Assembly (NCBI GenBank): GCA_022457155.1
Contig: JAJGOT010000131.1
Span: forward strand, 1,580,001 to 1,644,000
Source: Cladopsammia gracilis
Lineage: Eukaryota; Cnidaria; Anthozoa; Scleractinia; Dendrophylliidae
DNA length: 64,000 nt
Direction of reading: 5' to 3'
Part shown: positions 1-9,817 of the stretch, one piece after another
How the letters are laid out: every line of letters starts with the position of its first letter
Numbering within the stretch: the stretch's first letter is position 1
Made by a program: the position numbers and the translations under genes
The notes under the pieces: model-generated
Seen by the model: the letters and a program-made list of their open reading frames with translations, nothing else
Databases searched by the model: none
Told to the model about the DNA's origin: nothing

Positions 1-31
1 AACAACAAAAATAATGTAACACCGTTACAAA

Positions 32-111
32 CAATATAAGAAAGGCTGACTGTACAGTTGGGAAAAAATTGTATATTTCCAATATTTCGTCAGCCTTTCT
101 TATATTGTTTA
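32..111. repeat. Short inverted repeat
   Basis: The 20-bp arm ACAATATAAGAAAGGCTGAC at 32-51 has its exact reverse complement at 92-111, with a 40-bp spacer. This is likely a fold-back MITE fragment. The rest of 1-700 has no recognisable gene; 147-235 is a GC-rich repeat beginning TAGCCTGCG. Confidence 0.6.
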
Positions 112-700
112 TTACTTCAGTCGTAAATTTGCTGACTAGATCCTCCTAGCCTGCGTGGCAGGCGTTCTAAGGGGAAGGGGAAGGGAGAAAATTCGGGCGC
201 GCGAGAACGCGAAGGGCGCGCGAGGGAGGGGGGAAGTGTTACATTTCATTATTTGCTTTTTCCTTGTAGAGCGAACCCTTTGAACAGTCACTGTAAAGCT
301 GAGTTAAGTTGAGTTAGGTTGCGAATAAAGACAAGATTGTGTTGTCGAATTGCATTTCGTCCTTAACATATATATTTTTAATCTGGAGTTTTCATTAACA
401 TAGGAATATTATCTGTTTAAAACATGTTAAATTTTCGGTAAAACGATACTATAAATCGGCTTGGTTGATCTAGCCATGGAAATAAATTTAAATTGAAAAT
501 TTCAAATTCCATATACAATATTAAAATATAAACTATTAAAGGGAATGGTATGAGCACTTTACTTTGGCTTTTTATCTCTTGACGAAAGAGACCAGTCATC
601 ACGCCAAGAAATTAAATACCCGATGGAAACAAATTATAAAATATATCCAGGGATGAACTCATCCTTAAAAATGTTTGGTGTGTAGCCAGGCATGTTAAAA

Positions 701-911
701 ATAAAAAGATATTAAAAGTTGACACTGGCTAAAAATGTTGTTTTGGACGTTTCGGCAACTACTGTTGCCTTCTTCAGCAAAAGATAAAAATGCAAATGTC
801 TAACGGCGTCCTGATGGTCCATTTTTATCTTTTGCTGAAGAAGGAACAGTAGTTGCCGAAACGTCCAAAACAACATTATTAGCCAGTGTCAACTTTTAAT
901 ATCTTTTTATT
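701..911. repeat. Inverted pair of Penelope-type terminal sequences
   Basis: About 90-bp arms run from the AAAAAGATATTAAAAG side (from ~701) to the mirrored CTTTTAATATCTTTTT side (~911). Each arm contains CTGAAGAAGG, a short hairpin and CCGAAACGTC, at 746-777 (minus) and 835-865 (plus). The left arm has a perfect GGCAAC/GTTGCC stem. This resembles the hammerhead-like terminal motif of Penelope-like retroelements. No coding sequence lies between the arms. Confidence 0.6.
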
Positions 912-1838
912 TTTTTGAACTCATCCTTGATCTCATGCAAACGTAGTTTGTTGTCACTGAAAAACCTGAAAAGCGTGAGTAAAATAAAATAAATAAATTT
1001 CTCTGACACACTCACTGTCTCACAGTTAAATCTCTTTGTTTCCTCTTAGATAAGGCCATAAAGTAAATATTTCTTTTAACCGCGAAGAACAATCCAATGT
1101 CCTATACTAAGCCTGAAAACACGAGCAGTTATTGTAAAACATTCTGGCCAGGGGATCTTCACGTGCATTGCAGCTGACAAGGTTGTCATGGAAATCCAAT
1201 TTTTTGGGGTTTTTTTGCCGGAAAATTGAGCAACTGTATGCTACACTCGACTCAAATATAAAACATTAACTGGTCATAATTCTTCCCATATAATAAGATT
1301 AAAATGAATTAGTATTAGCAGTTATAGGAGTTTAAAAAATCTTTCATAATTTTAAAAAAGGTACAGTATTCCTGATCAGGTGTTTAACCAGTTTCTTGAT
1401 TAATGCACATTTCCATTTTTTTCTTGTAAAATATTCAAAGTTAAACAAAACATCATCGTGTAATTTCTCTGTTGAAAACTCTATAACATGGACTGGTCGA
1501 AATTCTTTGTATATAATTAGATTACAAATAAATCAAGTTAAAAAAGTTTTAGGAGCTTTCCAAAAACAAAAAATCCCCTTCTGGAGAGGTTGTTGTAAAG
1601 GAAGATAGTCAACTTTGTTTGCTTCTTTACATCCGTTTGAATTTTGCTACTTCATTTCGTTTCGCAAAGTACAGTAAGGCGAATAGTTGCATTGATCGTA
1701 CCTCAAGGTCAACCACCTTTGTTAAATTTAATAGCAACATGATAAAATTCGTCTTTCCTTCCACATTAGATTAACCTGTATATCCTAGAATGTCTCAGGA
1801 GAGGAATCTGCCAGAATCGTCGTCTTTTCGCTGGCACT
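912..1838. other. No gene seen
   Basis: AT-rich sequence with several short ORFs, none recognisable. No clear repeat structure found. Confidence 0.5.
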
Positions 1839-2384
1839 AGGGAGCTTAAGATCCACGACAACGGCATGGACGACGACGACCGGAAGTGAGATTCACGCGA
1901 TTTTCCCGCGAATTCCGTCGTCGTCCTCTCGTCGACGACGACCAAGCCAGTAGTTTCACGTCGTCGTGCAAAGGAGTTGTTTAAACAAAGTTCAAAGGTA
2001 AAAATTTACACTGACTTGTCACTTTTGTAATCTTTTTTCATCCTTTATCTTTTGTGGTTTCATTTTAGCTTCTCCTTCTATTTTACGAAGCGAATTGGAT
2101 TAAAAATTTGACTGTATATAACGGCGTGTTTTCTTGTTGTTTACTAACTGGCGGCGCGGCAAGACAAGAGGAAAAGGCGAACCGGTAAGTCGTAAATTTA
2201 TTTTTCCATGAGGTTGTAAAAAGGAGTGAAGAACCTGAATAATAATTAACTCAATTGTGTTTTGACTTGAGAACACAACTGTAAGTGCTGGCAGTATAAC
2301 GTTTATCTTTAAAACTTGCCCTCACGGTCGAAACAACTAGATCGAAAAAAAATTATTCATGACTGCAAGCAGCTGGCCGTTTAA

Positions 2385-3269
2385 GGTCGGCACACACGAT
2401 GCGACTAGTCCCTGCGACTAGCCGCAGGGACCAGTCGCAGGGACTAGTCGCACCGTGTGAACTTGTAAGTAGTCCCTGCGACCAGTCGCAGGGACCAGTC
2501 GCATCGTGTGAACTGCTTCAAAATCTAGTCGCAGGGACTAACTTTAAAAAAGCAGCAAAAACTGGGGGCAAACGCTATCTTCGTTTCACTCTGCAGCTTT
2601 GTTAAGAAACCAAAATTATTAAAATAGCAAGGTAGCATTGAAATAAATCAGCTTATTATAACCGCAGGTAGTTCAGCGAAATTATTCAGTACTTGAATTG
2701 TTTATGATTCAGTTTGGATAGAAGCGAGAAATAACGCACTGTTACCAATTATTTTAGATGTTGCCAATACAGAAATAAAACGGGACGAAAATTCGATCAA
2801 GATCTTCAGTACTCGTGTAAATTATTTCAAAACTGGTTTTTAATCCCGGAGAGGAAACATTCCTGAAGTCACGCAATCGCTTCTGTACATTGTGATTTTG
2901 GCGGGAAAATACGGCGGGAAAAATCTATTTACCAAGCGTTTGAAAGATGGCGTGTTCCGCCATCTTGAAACAGAGTCCGTAAGGAATTGTAGGAGCATGT
3001 GATACCGATTTGTGATTGGTTTATTTTAATTTGGTCGCAGGGACTAGTCCCACGAACGGTTCACACGGAGTGTTACGTGGGACTAGTCGCAGGGACTTGT
3101 CCCAAAAATTCAAACCAGTTTGAATTCGTGGGACTAGTCGCAGCGACTAAATTTTGGTCCCTGCGACTAGATTTTGTGGCAAAAATGGCCAGTTCACACG
3201 ATGCGACTAGTCGCAGGGACTAGTCGCAGGGACTAGTCGCAGGGACTAGTCGCATCGTGTGTGCCGACC
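2385..3269. mobile_element. Fold-back element, tandem copy 1 (885 bp)
   Basis: The element starts GGTCGGCACACACGATGCGA and ends with the inverted copy, flanked by TTAA at 2381-2384. The subterminal arms consist of repeated CGCAGGGACTAGT-type units. The core contains a unique ~600-bp segment and no intact ORF. Confidence 0.8.
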
Positions 3270-3274
3270 TTTAA

Positions 3275-4108
3275 GGTCGGCACACACGATGCGACTAGTC
3301 CCTGCGACTAGCCGCAGGGACCAGTCGCAGGGACTAGTCGCACCGTGTGAACTTGTAAGTAGTCCCTGCGACTAGTCGCAGGGACCAGTCGCATCGTGTG
3401 AACTGCTTCAAAATCTAGTCGCAGGGACTAACTTTAAAAAAGCAGCAAAAACTGGGGGCAAACGCTATCTTCGTTTCACTCTGCAGCTTTGTTAAGAAAC
3501 CAAAATTATTAAAATAGCAAGGTAGCATTGAAATAAATCAGCTTATTATAACCGCAGGTAGTTCAGCGAAATTATTCAGTACTTGAATTGTTTATGATTC
3601 AGTTTGGATAGAAGCGAGAAATAACGCACTGTTACCAATTATTTTAGATGTTGCCAATACAGAAATAAAACGGGACGAAAATTCGATCAAGATCTTCAGT
3701 ACTCGTGTAAATTATTTCAAAACTGGTTTTTAATCCCGGAGAGGAAACATTCCTGAAGTCACGCAATCGCTTCTGTACATTGTGATTTTGGCGGGAAAAT
3801 ACGGCGGGAAAAATCTATTTACCAAGCGTTTGAAAGATGGCGTGTTCCGCCATCTTGAAACAGAGTCCGTAAGGAATTGTAGGAGCATGTGATACCGATT
3901 TGTGATTGGTTTATTTTAATTTGGTCGCAGGGACTAGTCCCACGAACGGTTCACACGGAGTGTTACGTGGGACTAGTCGCAGCGACTAAATTTTGGTCCC
4001 TGCGACTAGATTTTGTGGCAAAAATGGCCAGTTCACACGATGCGACTAGTCGCAGGGACTAGTCGCAGGGACTAGTCGCAGGGACTAGTCGCATCGTGTG
4101 TGCCGACC
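3275..4108. mobile_element. Fold-back element, tandem copy 2 (834 bp)
   Basis: Near-identical to copy 1 but missing a block of about 50 bp (the part with CCCAAAAATTCAAACCAG) in the right arm. It is separated from copies 1 and 3 by only TTTAA. Confidence 0.8.
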
Positions 4109-4113
4109 TTTAA

Positions 4114-5056
4114 GGTCGGCACACACGATGCGACTAGTCCCTGCGACTAGCCGCAGGGACCAGTCGCAGGGACTAGTCGCACCGTGTGAACTTGTAAGTA
4201 GTCCCTGCGACTAGTCGCAGGGACCAGTCGCATCGTGTGAACTGCTTCAAAATCTAGTCGCAGGGACTAACTTTAAAAAAGCAGCAAAAACTGGGGGCAA
4301 ACGCTATCTTCGTTTCACTCTGCAGCTTTGTTAAGAAACCAAAATTATTAAAATAGCAAGGTAGCATTGAAATAAATCAGCTTATTATAACCGCAGGTAG
4401 TTCAGCGAAATCATTCAGTACTTGAATTGTTTATGATTCAGTTTGGATAGAAGCGAGAAATTACGCTCTGTTACCAATTATTTTAGATGTTGCTAATACA
4501 GAAATAAAACGGGACGAAAATTCGATCAAGATCTTCAGTACTCATGTAAATTATTTCAAAACTGGTTTTTAATCCCGGAGAGGAAACATTCCTGAAGTCA
4601 CGCAATCGCTTCTGTACATTGTTACTGTTGTCTTTATGATTTTTGTCCCACAGTTGTCGATTTTTTTTGTAAAATTCAATCAGCATTCTGGTGGAAGTGA
4701 CACTCCAAGCATCGTCTTCCTCCACGTGTTCCGCCATCTTGAAACAGAGTCCGTAAGGAATTGTGGGAGCATGTGATACCGATTTGTGATTGGTTTATTT
4801 TAATTTGGTCGCAGGGACTAGTCCCACGAACGGTTCACACGGAGTGTTACGTGGGACTAGTCGCAGGGACTTGTCCCAAAAATTCAAACCAGTTTGAATT
4901 CGTGGGACTAGTCGCAGCGACTAAATTTTGGTCCCTGCGACTAGATTTTGTGGCAAAAATGGCCAGTTCACACGATGCGACTAGTCGCAGGGACTAGTCG
5001 CAGGGACTAGTCGCAGGGACTAGTCGCAGGGACTAGTCGCATCGTGTGTGCCGACC
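4114..5056. mobile_element. Fold-back element, tandem copy 3 (943 bp) retaining a coding remnant
   Basis: Same ends as copies 1 and 2, flanked on the right by TTAA (5057-5060). Its core differs between about 4622 and 4726, where it carries part of an open frame absent from the other two copies. One more CGCAGGGACTAGT unit is present at the right end. Confidence 0.8.
4483..4737 (-). pseudogene. MADF/Myb-SANT-like protein fragment inside copy 3
   Basis: An 84-residue open frame starts MAEHVEEDDAWSVTSTRMLI and continues EFYKKNRQLWDKNHKD. The pattern of Trp, then a leucine-rich helix, then LWDKNHKD is that of MADF or Myb/SANT-like DNA-binding domains carried by Harbinger-type and related transposons. 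After KDN the frame runs into sequence shared with copies 1 and 2, so the domain is truncated. It is probably the remnant of the accessory protein of the autonomous parent. Confidence 0.5.
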
Positions 5057-5656
5057 TTAAGCCTTGAATAGAAGAATTTAATCACTTGTACTCTGGAATT
5101 TTTGCCTCTGTAATATGTAAAATTCTATCGAATCTTTAGCAGTGAAACGTTTCATTTTGTAACTTTTTTGCACATGTGATTAATTAGACTCACCTACGGC
5201 CAAATACAATTATTTTGCCAACTCTTGTAATTAATTGTGTATCGTGTTTATTTTTAGGAATCCAAACTTTGTATGGAATTCTGAACACAATATACTAATG
5301 TGCCGGGAACTCGGCCAAACACTTGGGCTCGGCCATTTCATACAGCGCGAACTTTCGATATTCTCCATGGGAAAAAAAAATCAGGGTTTTTTCACAGGTC
5401 AAACAAAACTGGAAATTCTTCGTCGTTAATAAAGTTTAATACGCGGCTCAAAAAAAGAAGCTCACTCATGTCCTTAAACGATGTCATCTTGAGCGAGACG
5501 TTTTCAACAAGCCAAGTCGAAATAAGTCGTCGTCGTCTACCTGTCGGCCGCATCTTAAGTTTTCATTTTCCCACCGAAACCGACGTCCTCAGTCCAGTCC
5601 TCCCGCGGTCTATAGACGTCGTCGTCGTCTCGTTCGTTGTGGATCTTAAGTTCTCT

Positions 5657-8528
5657 ATTAAGCAAACAACGGTGACGCGAAACGAAATCCTCTTTTCAGT
5701 TCTGTTGGCGACAGTACAAGGAAGCAAATATTATGTTTAATTTTAGGAGAAGTGAACAAGCGCACATAAATTTCTATTTTTTTTAAATGAAGTTTTAGCC
5801 AAGGAAATAAGCGATAATTCTGGATAACAGATAGCAGATTATCGAAAAATACTCGGGGAAGCCTCGCTGGTTGCGTGACATTTGCAATTCGCGTCTCTAC
5901 GTTTAACAATTTAAATCTCGATAAAAGCTACCTAATTGAATTTGAGGGCTAAAAGACAATCGTTAAACCCTAGTTCAGCGAAAACGTACCTTTTGGCTGT
6001 TATAAATGTCCATGTATCCATATAAATCGCTTCCTACATATAACTGTTATTATTATACATTGGTGTCACTAGCTCGATTTTGATTGGCTATAAGCACGCA
6101 GCTAATTATTGCTTGCTGTTTCTATTACGTCATTCCTACAGACAATAGTTTTATGCATGCAAAAGTGACGTCATACCTACAGACAATAGTTTTATGCATG
6201 CAGAAGTGACGTAAGTTGTTTACTTACAAGTTGACTGCTGTGCATTGACTAGATCACTTTTTTGTGCACGCTCTTGTCTTTACAAGTGCAGCTCAGGAAT
6301 ATGCATTCGGCTTCGGCAGATAACACAAACTTTGGCCTTGATAATTATCGCTATCATGCTCAACCTCATCCAATAATTGTTAATCAAAAGCTATTTTTGT
6401 TTTCAATTCAACTGGCAACCCACATGCCTGAACATTTCGCTGAGAACTCTCATCTAAATGCTAAAAATGTGACTTGATTTTTAAGATGTTTTTTTCCTTA
6501 CCTGCTGGAAAACTTGCTCTGAAAATTAAATTACATCCAAAGATATTTGCCTTTCAGCCTACCGTGACCGAGAAATAATAACTGTTCAACTTATCATCGC
6601 GTCTGTTATTTTTAATTAGAAATGGGTCTTCCAAAAGGACGCCATTCTCAAAGGAATAATAGTAGTTGTAGAAATCGAGCAGCCATCTTGTGTTTGTTCA
6701 CTTTTTTGGCTGATTAGGTCTTTCGTAGATCCTACGTATCGTTTACAGCATTATCGTTTGCGGTCTTTTGCAGTTTTGAGTTCTATCTTGAGGTACGTAC
6801 GTGCTGAAATACTGGAAAGGAGCTTGCCCGAGATCCGCGAAAATTTGTTTCCAGTTGATATTAGGTCTTATTAAAGTCTGAAATCCGAATTCGCGAAAAA
6901 AAATCGGCTATCCGCGAAACTTCCGCGAAAATTTCATGCCACACGGTAAGCGATAAGGGACTCTGAGTCTGTGAACGGTCATTCTGGTTGGGACATACAA
7001 TGGGGGTGGGGAGGAGGGGATAGAATACGCATTATCTCTGAGACACACTTCGACCAAGTTTGGTGAGAATCGATTGCGATGGTTACAAGATATGACGTCA
7101 TCAGTAGCATGAGGTCGAGTCATTTTTGAATGTCATCCACAGACTCATGTTGGATAACCTAACAGTGACAGCTAAGGTTGAGGACAAGCAACATTGTGGT
7201 TCATTCTGGTCTATAAACAACAAACATCGTGCAACCATCTCTTGCAATGAATTCACAGTGGTCAACGGTGACGCGCATGCGGAGTTCTCTGAGTTTAAAA
7301 TGCCACACTTTGCACTTCAATCTCCAATCCCAGAAATTAATGCCACAATCAACAGGAGCTCATAAGCTACTGCAATAAATTACTTAAGGCCTTCATCTCA
7401 TTTGTGTCACATGGACATTAAAAGGGTCGAGTTAGTTAGTGAGTTGCGTGACTTAGGTTTGACTGGTGGATAGAAGGACTTGAGTTAATGAATATAGACT
7501 GTTCTATTTAAAAAAGGTATCAAACAAAATGGTTTTATTTTTAGTTGCTGGTGTTATACAAATACTTGAAAAAAATCCATATATAAGCTCCATACACAAA
7601 ACGAGGCATAAAATACGGAAACGCCAGGGCCAGGCAGGACTAGGAATTATTTCATCTTGGACCTTAGTCAGCCACACCTTTCTTTTTGTTGACATACCGG
7701 TGTTTTGTGGTCACATGGTCCGTGACCAAAATGTAAGAAAATCACCGCGAAACTTGTCAGAGACGGGATATTTTTAAATCCTGCTCATCGCAAAAAGCAT
7801 TTTAGCCCGGCTTTAAAACAAAGTTGTCCCAAGTACGTGCATGCCTGAGAGATATTTCCTTTTAGATCAAAATTAAGATGCAACAGGCTTGTTGTTCTCA
7901 ATGGTATTTACGCGTTCCAGAGCCGTTTAGAATATTTATTATGCCTTCGTTTGTTTGGCTCACTTAAAGTTGTAGTCTGAATAAACCACATCCGTATGTG
8001 GATCATTCAGGTTGCAATCTCTCCAGATTGTTATAGTTTATTTATTTATTTATTTATCTATTTATTCAGTTATAAATGGAACGAAAATTAATTTTTCCAT
8101 CGCAAAATCAGGATTTGGATTGGCGAAAAAGTCATTTGCTATCTTAAGCTTCGCTACAGTTTGGACGGAACATTGTTGACATAATTAACAAACAAAGAAA
8201 AAACAACAATGAGCTCAGAAGTGTCTCTTTTTGTTGACTAGACGTCTTTGGTGTCTTGGCACAGCAGTTCATCCCTATCAACAAACAAAACAAACAAACA
8301 AACAAACAGATAAATAAATAGAAAGTCGCGCACTTAAATTCTGACTAATTTATTTCATATTTATAATTTGAAGGTTTATTTCTCACAATGCAGCATAACT
8401 CGTTATCTAGCTACTACGTGATATAGTACAACAATACGTGATATAGTATCGTATCGTATTAATCCTCGGACATACAGGCAAAATTTTACCCCCACCCCTT
8501 TGGTACAGGAGGAAGGTGTAAAGATAAA
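5657..8528. other. No gene seen; small repeats
   Basis: Contains a 41-bp direct duplication at about 6129-6210 with TGACGTCA, a (TTTA)n run near 8037-8066 and a (CAAA)n run near 8281-8325. Open frames here (for example 7126-7365) show no recognisable domain or splice context. Confidence 0.5.
6129..6210. repeat. Two-copy 41-bp tandem duplication
   Basis: The unit around CTACAGACAATAGTTTTATG followed by CATGCAAAAGTGAC occurs twice head to tail, creating a CRE-like TGACGTCA at the junction. Confidence 0.65.
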
Positions 8529-8820
8529 AGGTAAAGTCGCACACGAGCCACGATGGCCCACACGGCCGGAGCTTAACCCGGTTTCTGTAGCATGAAGCAA
8601 CTAGGAATATTGCTACTCCCCCCTGGATGGGATGCTAGTCCATCGCAGGGTTACCCCCAGCATTTTGTCGCCGGTACCCATTTATACACCTGGGTGGAGA
8701 GAGACAGTGTGGAGTAAAGTTTCTTGTCTAAGGAAACAACACGACGGCAGAGACCAGGCTCGAACCACCAACCTTCAGGTTGAAAGTCCGACGCGCTAAC
8801 CACTAGACCACCGTGCCGCC
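8529..8820 (-). mobile_element. tRNA-derived SINE
   Basis: On the minus strand the head (about 8820-8756) has box A TGGTCTAGTGG and box B GGTTCGAGCC. The body contains ATGGACTAGCATCCCATCC and ACCGGGTTAAGCTCCGGCC. The core resembles the deeply conserved Nin-DC domain described in cnidarian SINEs; this identification is from memory of the motif. Related copies lie at 22275-22680 and 37668-37957. Confidence 0.75.
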
Positions 8821-9043
8821 CAGGAGGAAGGTGTACCCAGTGGCATTTCTGGGCCATGGCGCTTGGGACGCTACCCAAGAAGACGGATCCCATCTTGGAT
8901 TTTACGGCAAAATTGAAATTTAACGAAAAGGTGCAAAAATTGAAACTTTTATTCTAGACTTTCGTAATATGATATAATGAAACACTTTGCTGCTTTTTAG
9001 TATTAGTTTATATATTTTCAACAAAAAGGTGAAAACACGTATA

Positions 9044-9049
9044 TTTATT
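9044..9049 (-). terminator. Candidate polyadenylation signal of the CUB/discoidin gene
   Basis: AATAAA on the minus strand, about 520 nt downstream of the TAA stop. A second AATAAA lies at 8948-8953. Assignment is by position only. Confidence 0.4.
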
Positions 9050-9567
9050 CAAAAAATGTTCGATGTCATGCTATACTACTTTTGACGTCAAGTTTCTCGT
9101 CGCCATACTAACCAATTCTCACTACTCAAATGTGTCTCAGAGATAAGCAAGCAGCTACTAAGGACGGCAGGACGGCAGTTTGACAGGAGCAGTTACTAAG
9201 GACGGCAGTTACTGACAAAACATCTCACCCTTCCCTCTCTCCCCCTTGGATGTCCAGGGTAAACACCTTAAATTAACAAGGTTCATTTACGCGAATCGCT
9301 TACAAAGGGAGGTAATTATTGAAATTTACTTGGAAAATATTACCTGTAAATGAAAACATCAAGTCACGTGACTATATGCATAAAGACTATTAAGCATTAG
9401 GCTTACGACGATCTAGCATCCCATCCAGAGAGTATTAATACTGCAAATCGTTTCATACTAAATATTCCGGGTTAAACACTTACAGTTTTTGGTCACTAAG
9501 CTCGTGAAGAACTATAGGATTTGACCCAAAGAAGGAGCTCGTGTTAAAAACTGCGATTTTAAGATAT

Positions 9568-9817
9568 TTACCGGTCATATAAAGGGTTTTCCGCTCCCTC
9601 AGGTGATTCATTGCTCGACCTGGAAAAATAAACAGATATAAACATGTAATGCCAAATCATTGAATTGTCTATTTGGTGTTGGTTAGAATAGCTCACTATT
9701 GTCGGATCTAAATCGGTCGAAAGTCAATTGTCGCCGGTTCACCAAATACATGTTTGTAAGGTAACTTACCTCTGGTATCTGACTGACTTTACGTTCTCAT
9801 GCTTATTAGCTCTCTTC
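9568..9817 (-). CDS. Two cytoplasmic-tail exons with terminal NPLY motif and stop
   Basis: Exon 9817-9770 (48 nt, acceptor tttacag, donor gtaagt) encodes the basic stretch KRANKHENVKSVRYQR. Exon 9619-9568 (52 nt, acceptor tttttccag) encodes SSNESPEGAENPLYDR and the TAA stop. Both join in phase 2, so the frame from the transmembrane exon is preserved. NPLY fits the NPxY class, which in other receptors binds PTB-domain adaptors or clathrin adaptors and directs endocytosis or signalling. A second tyrosine (VRYQR) lies 15 residues earlier. The exons are very short and identified by frame and splice sites, so transcript support would be decisive. Confidence 0.72.

Larger units (their letters stand above)
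1839..5656. mobile_element. Possible outer DNA transposon bounded by CTTAAGATCCAC inverted repeats
   Basis: The left end at about 1839-1881 (AGGGAGCTTAAGATCCACGA followed by GAC-rich sequence) is matched by an imperfect inverted copy at about 5615-5656. The ends are 3.8 kb apart and enclose the three tandem elements at 2385-5056. No transposase ORF is recognised and target duplications were not resolved. An open frame at 5300-5740 overlaps the right arm and is not considered a gene. Confidence 0.35.

Noticed and set aside
5300..5740. 146-residue plus-strand open frame
   Set aside because: It overlaps a transposon inverted repeat rich in GTCGTC, and its composition follows the repeat.
7126..7365. 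79-residue plus-strand open frame
   Set aside because: No domain recognised, no splice partners and no neighbouring exon.
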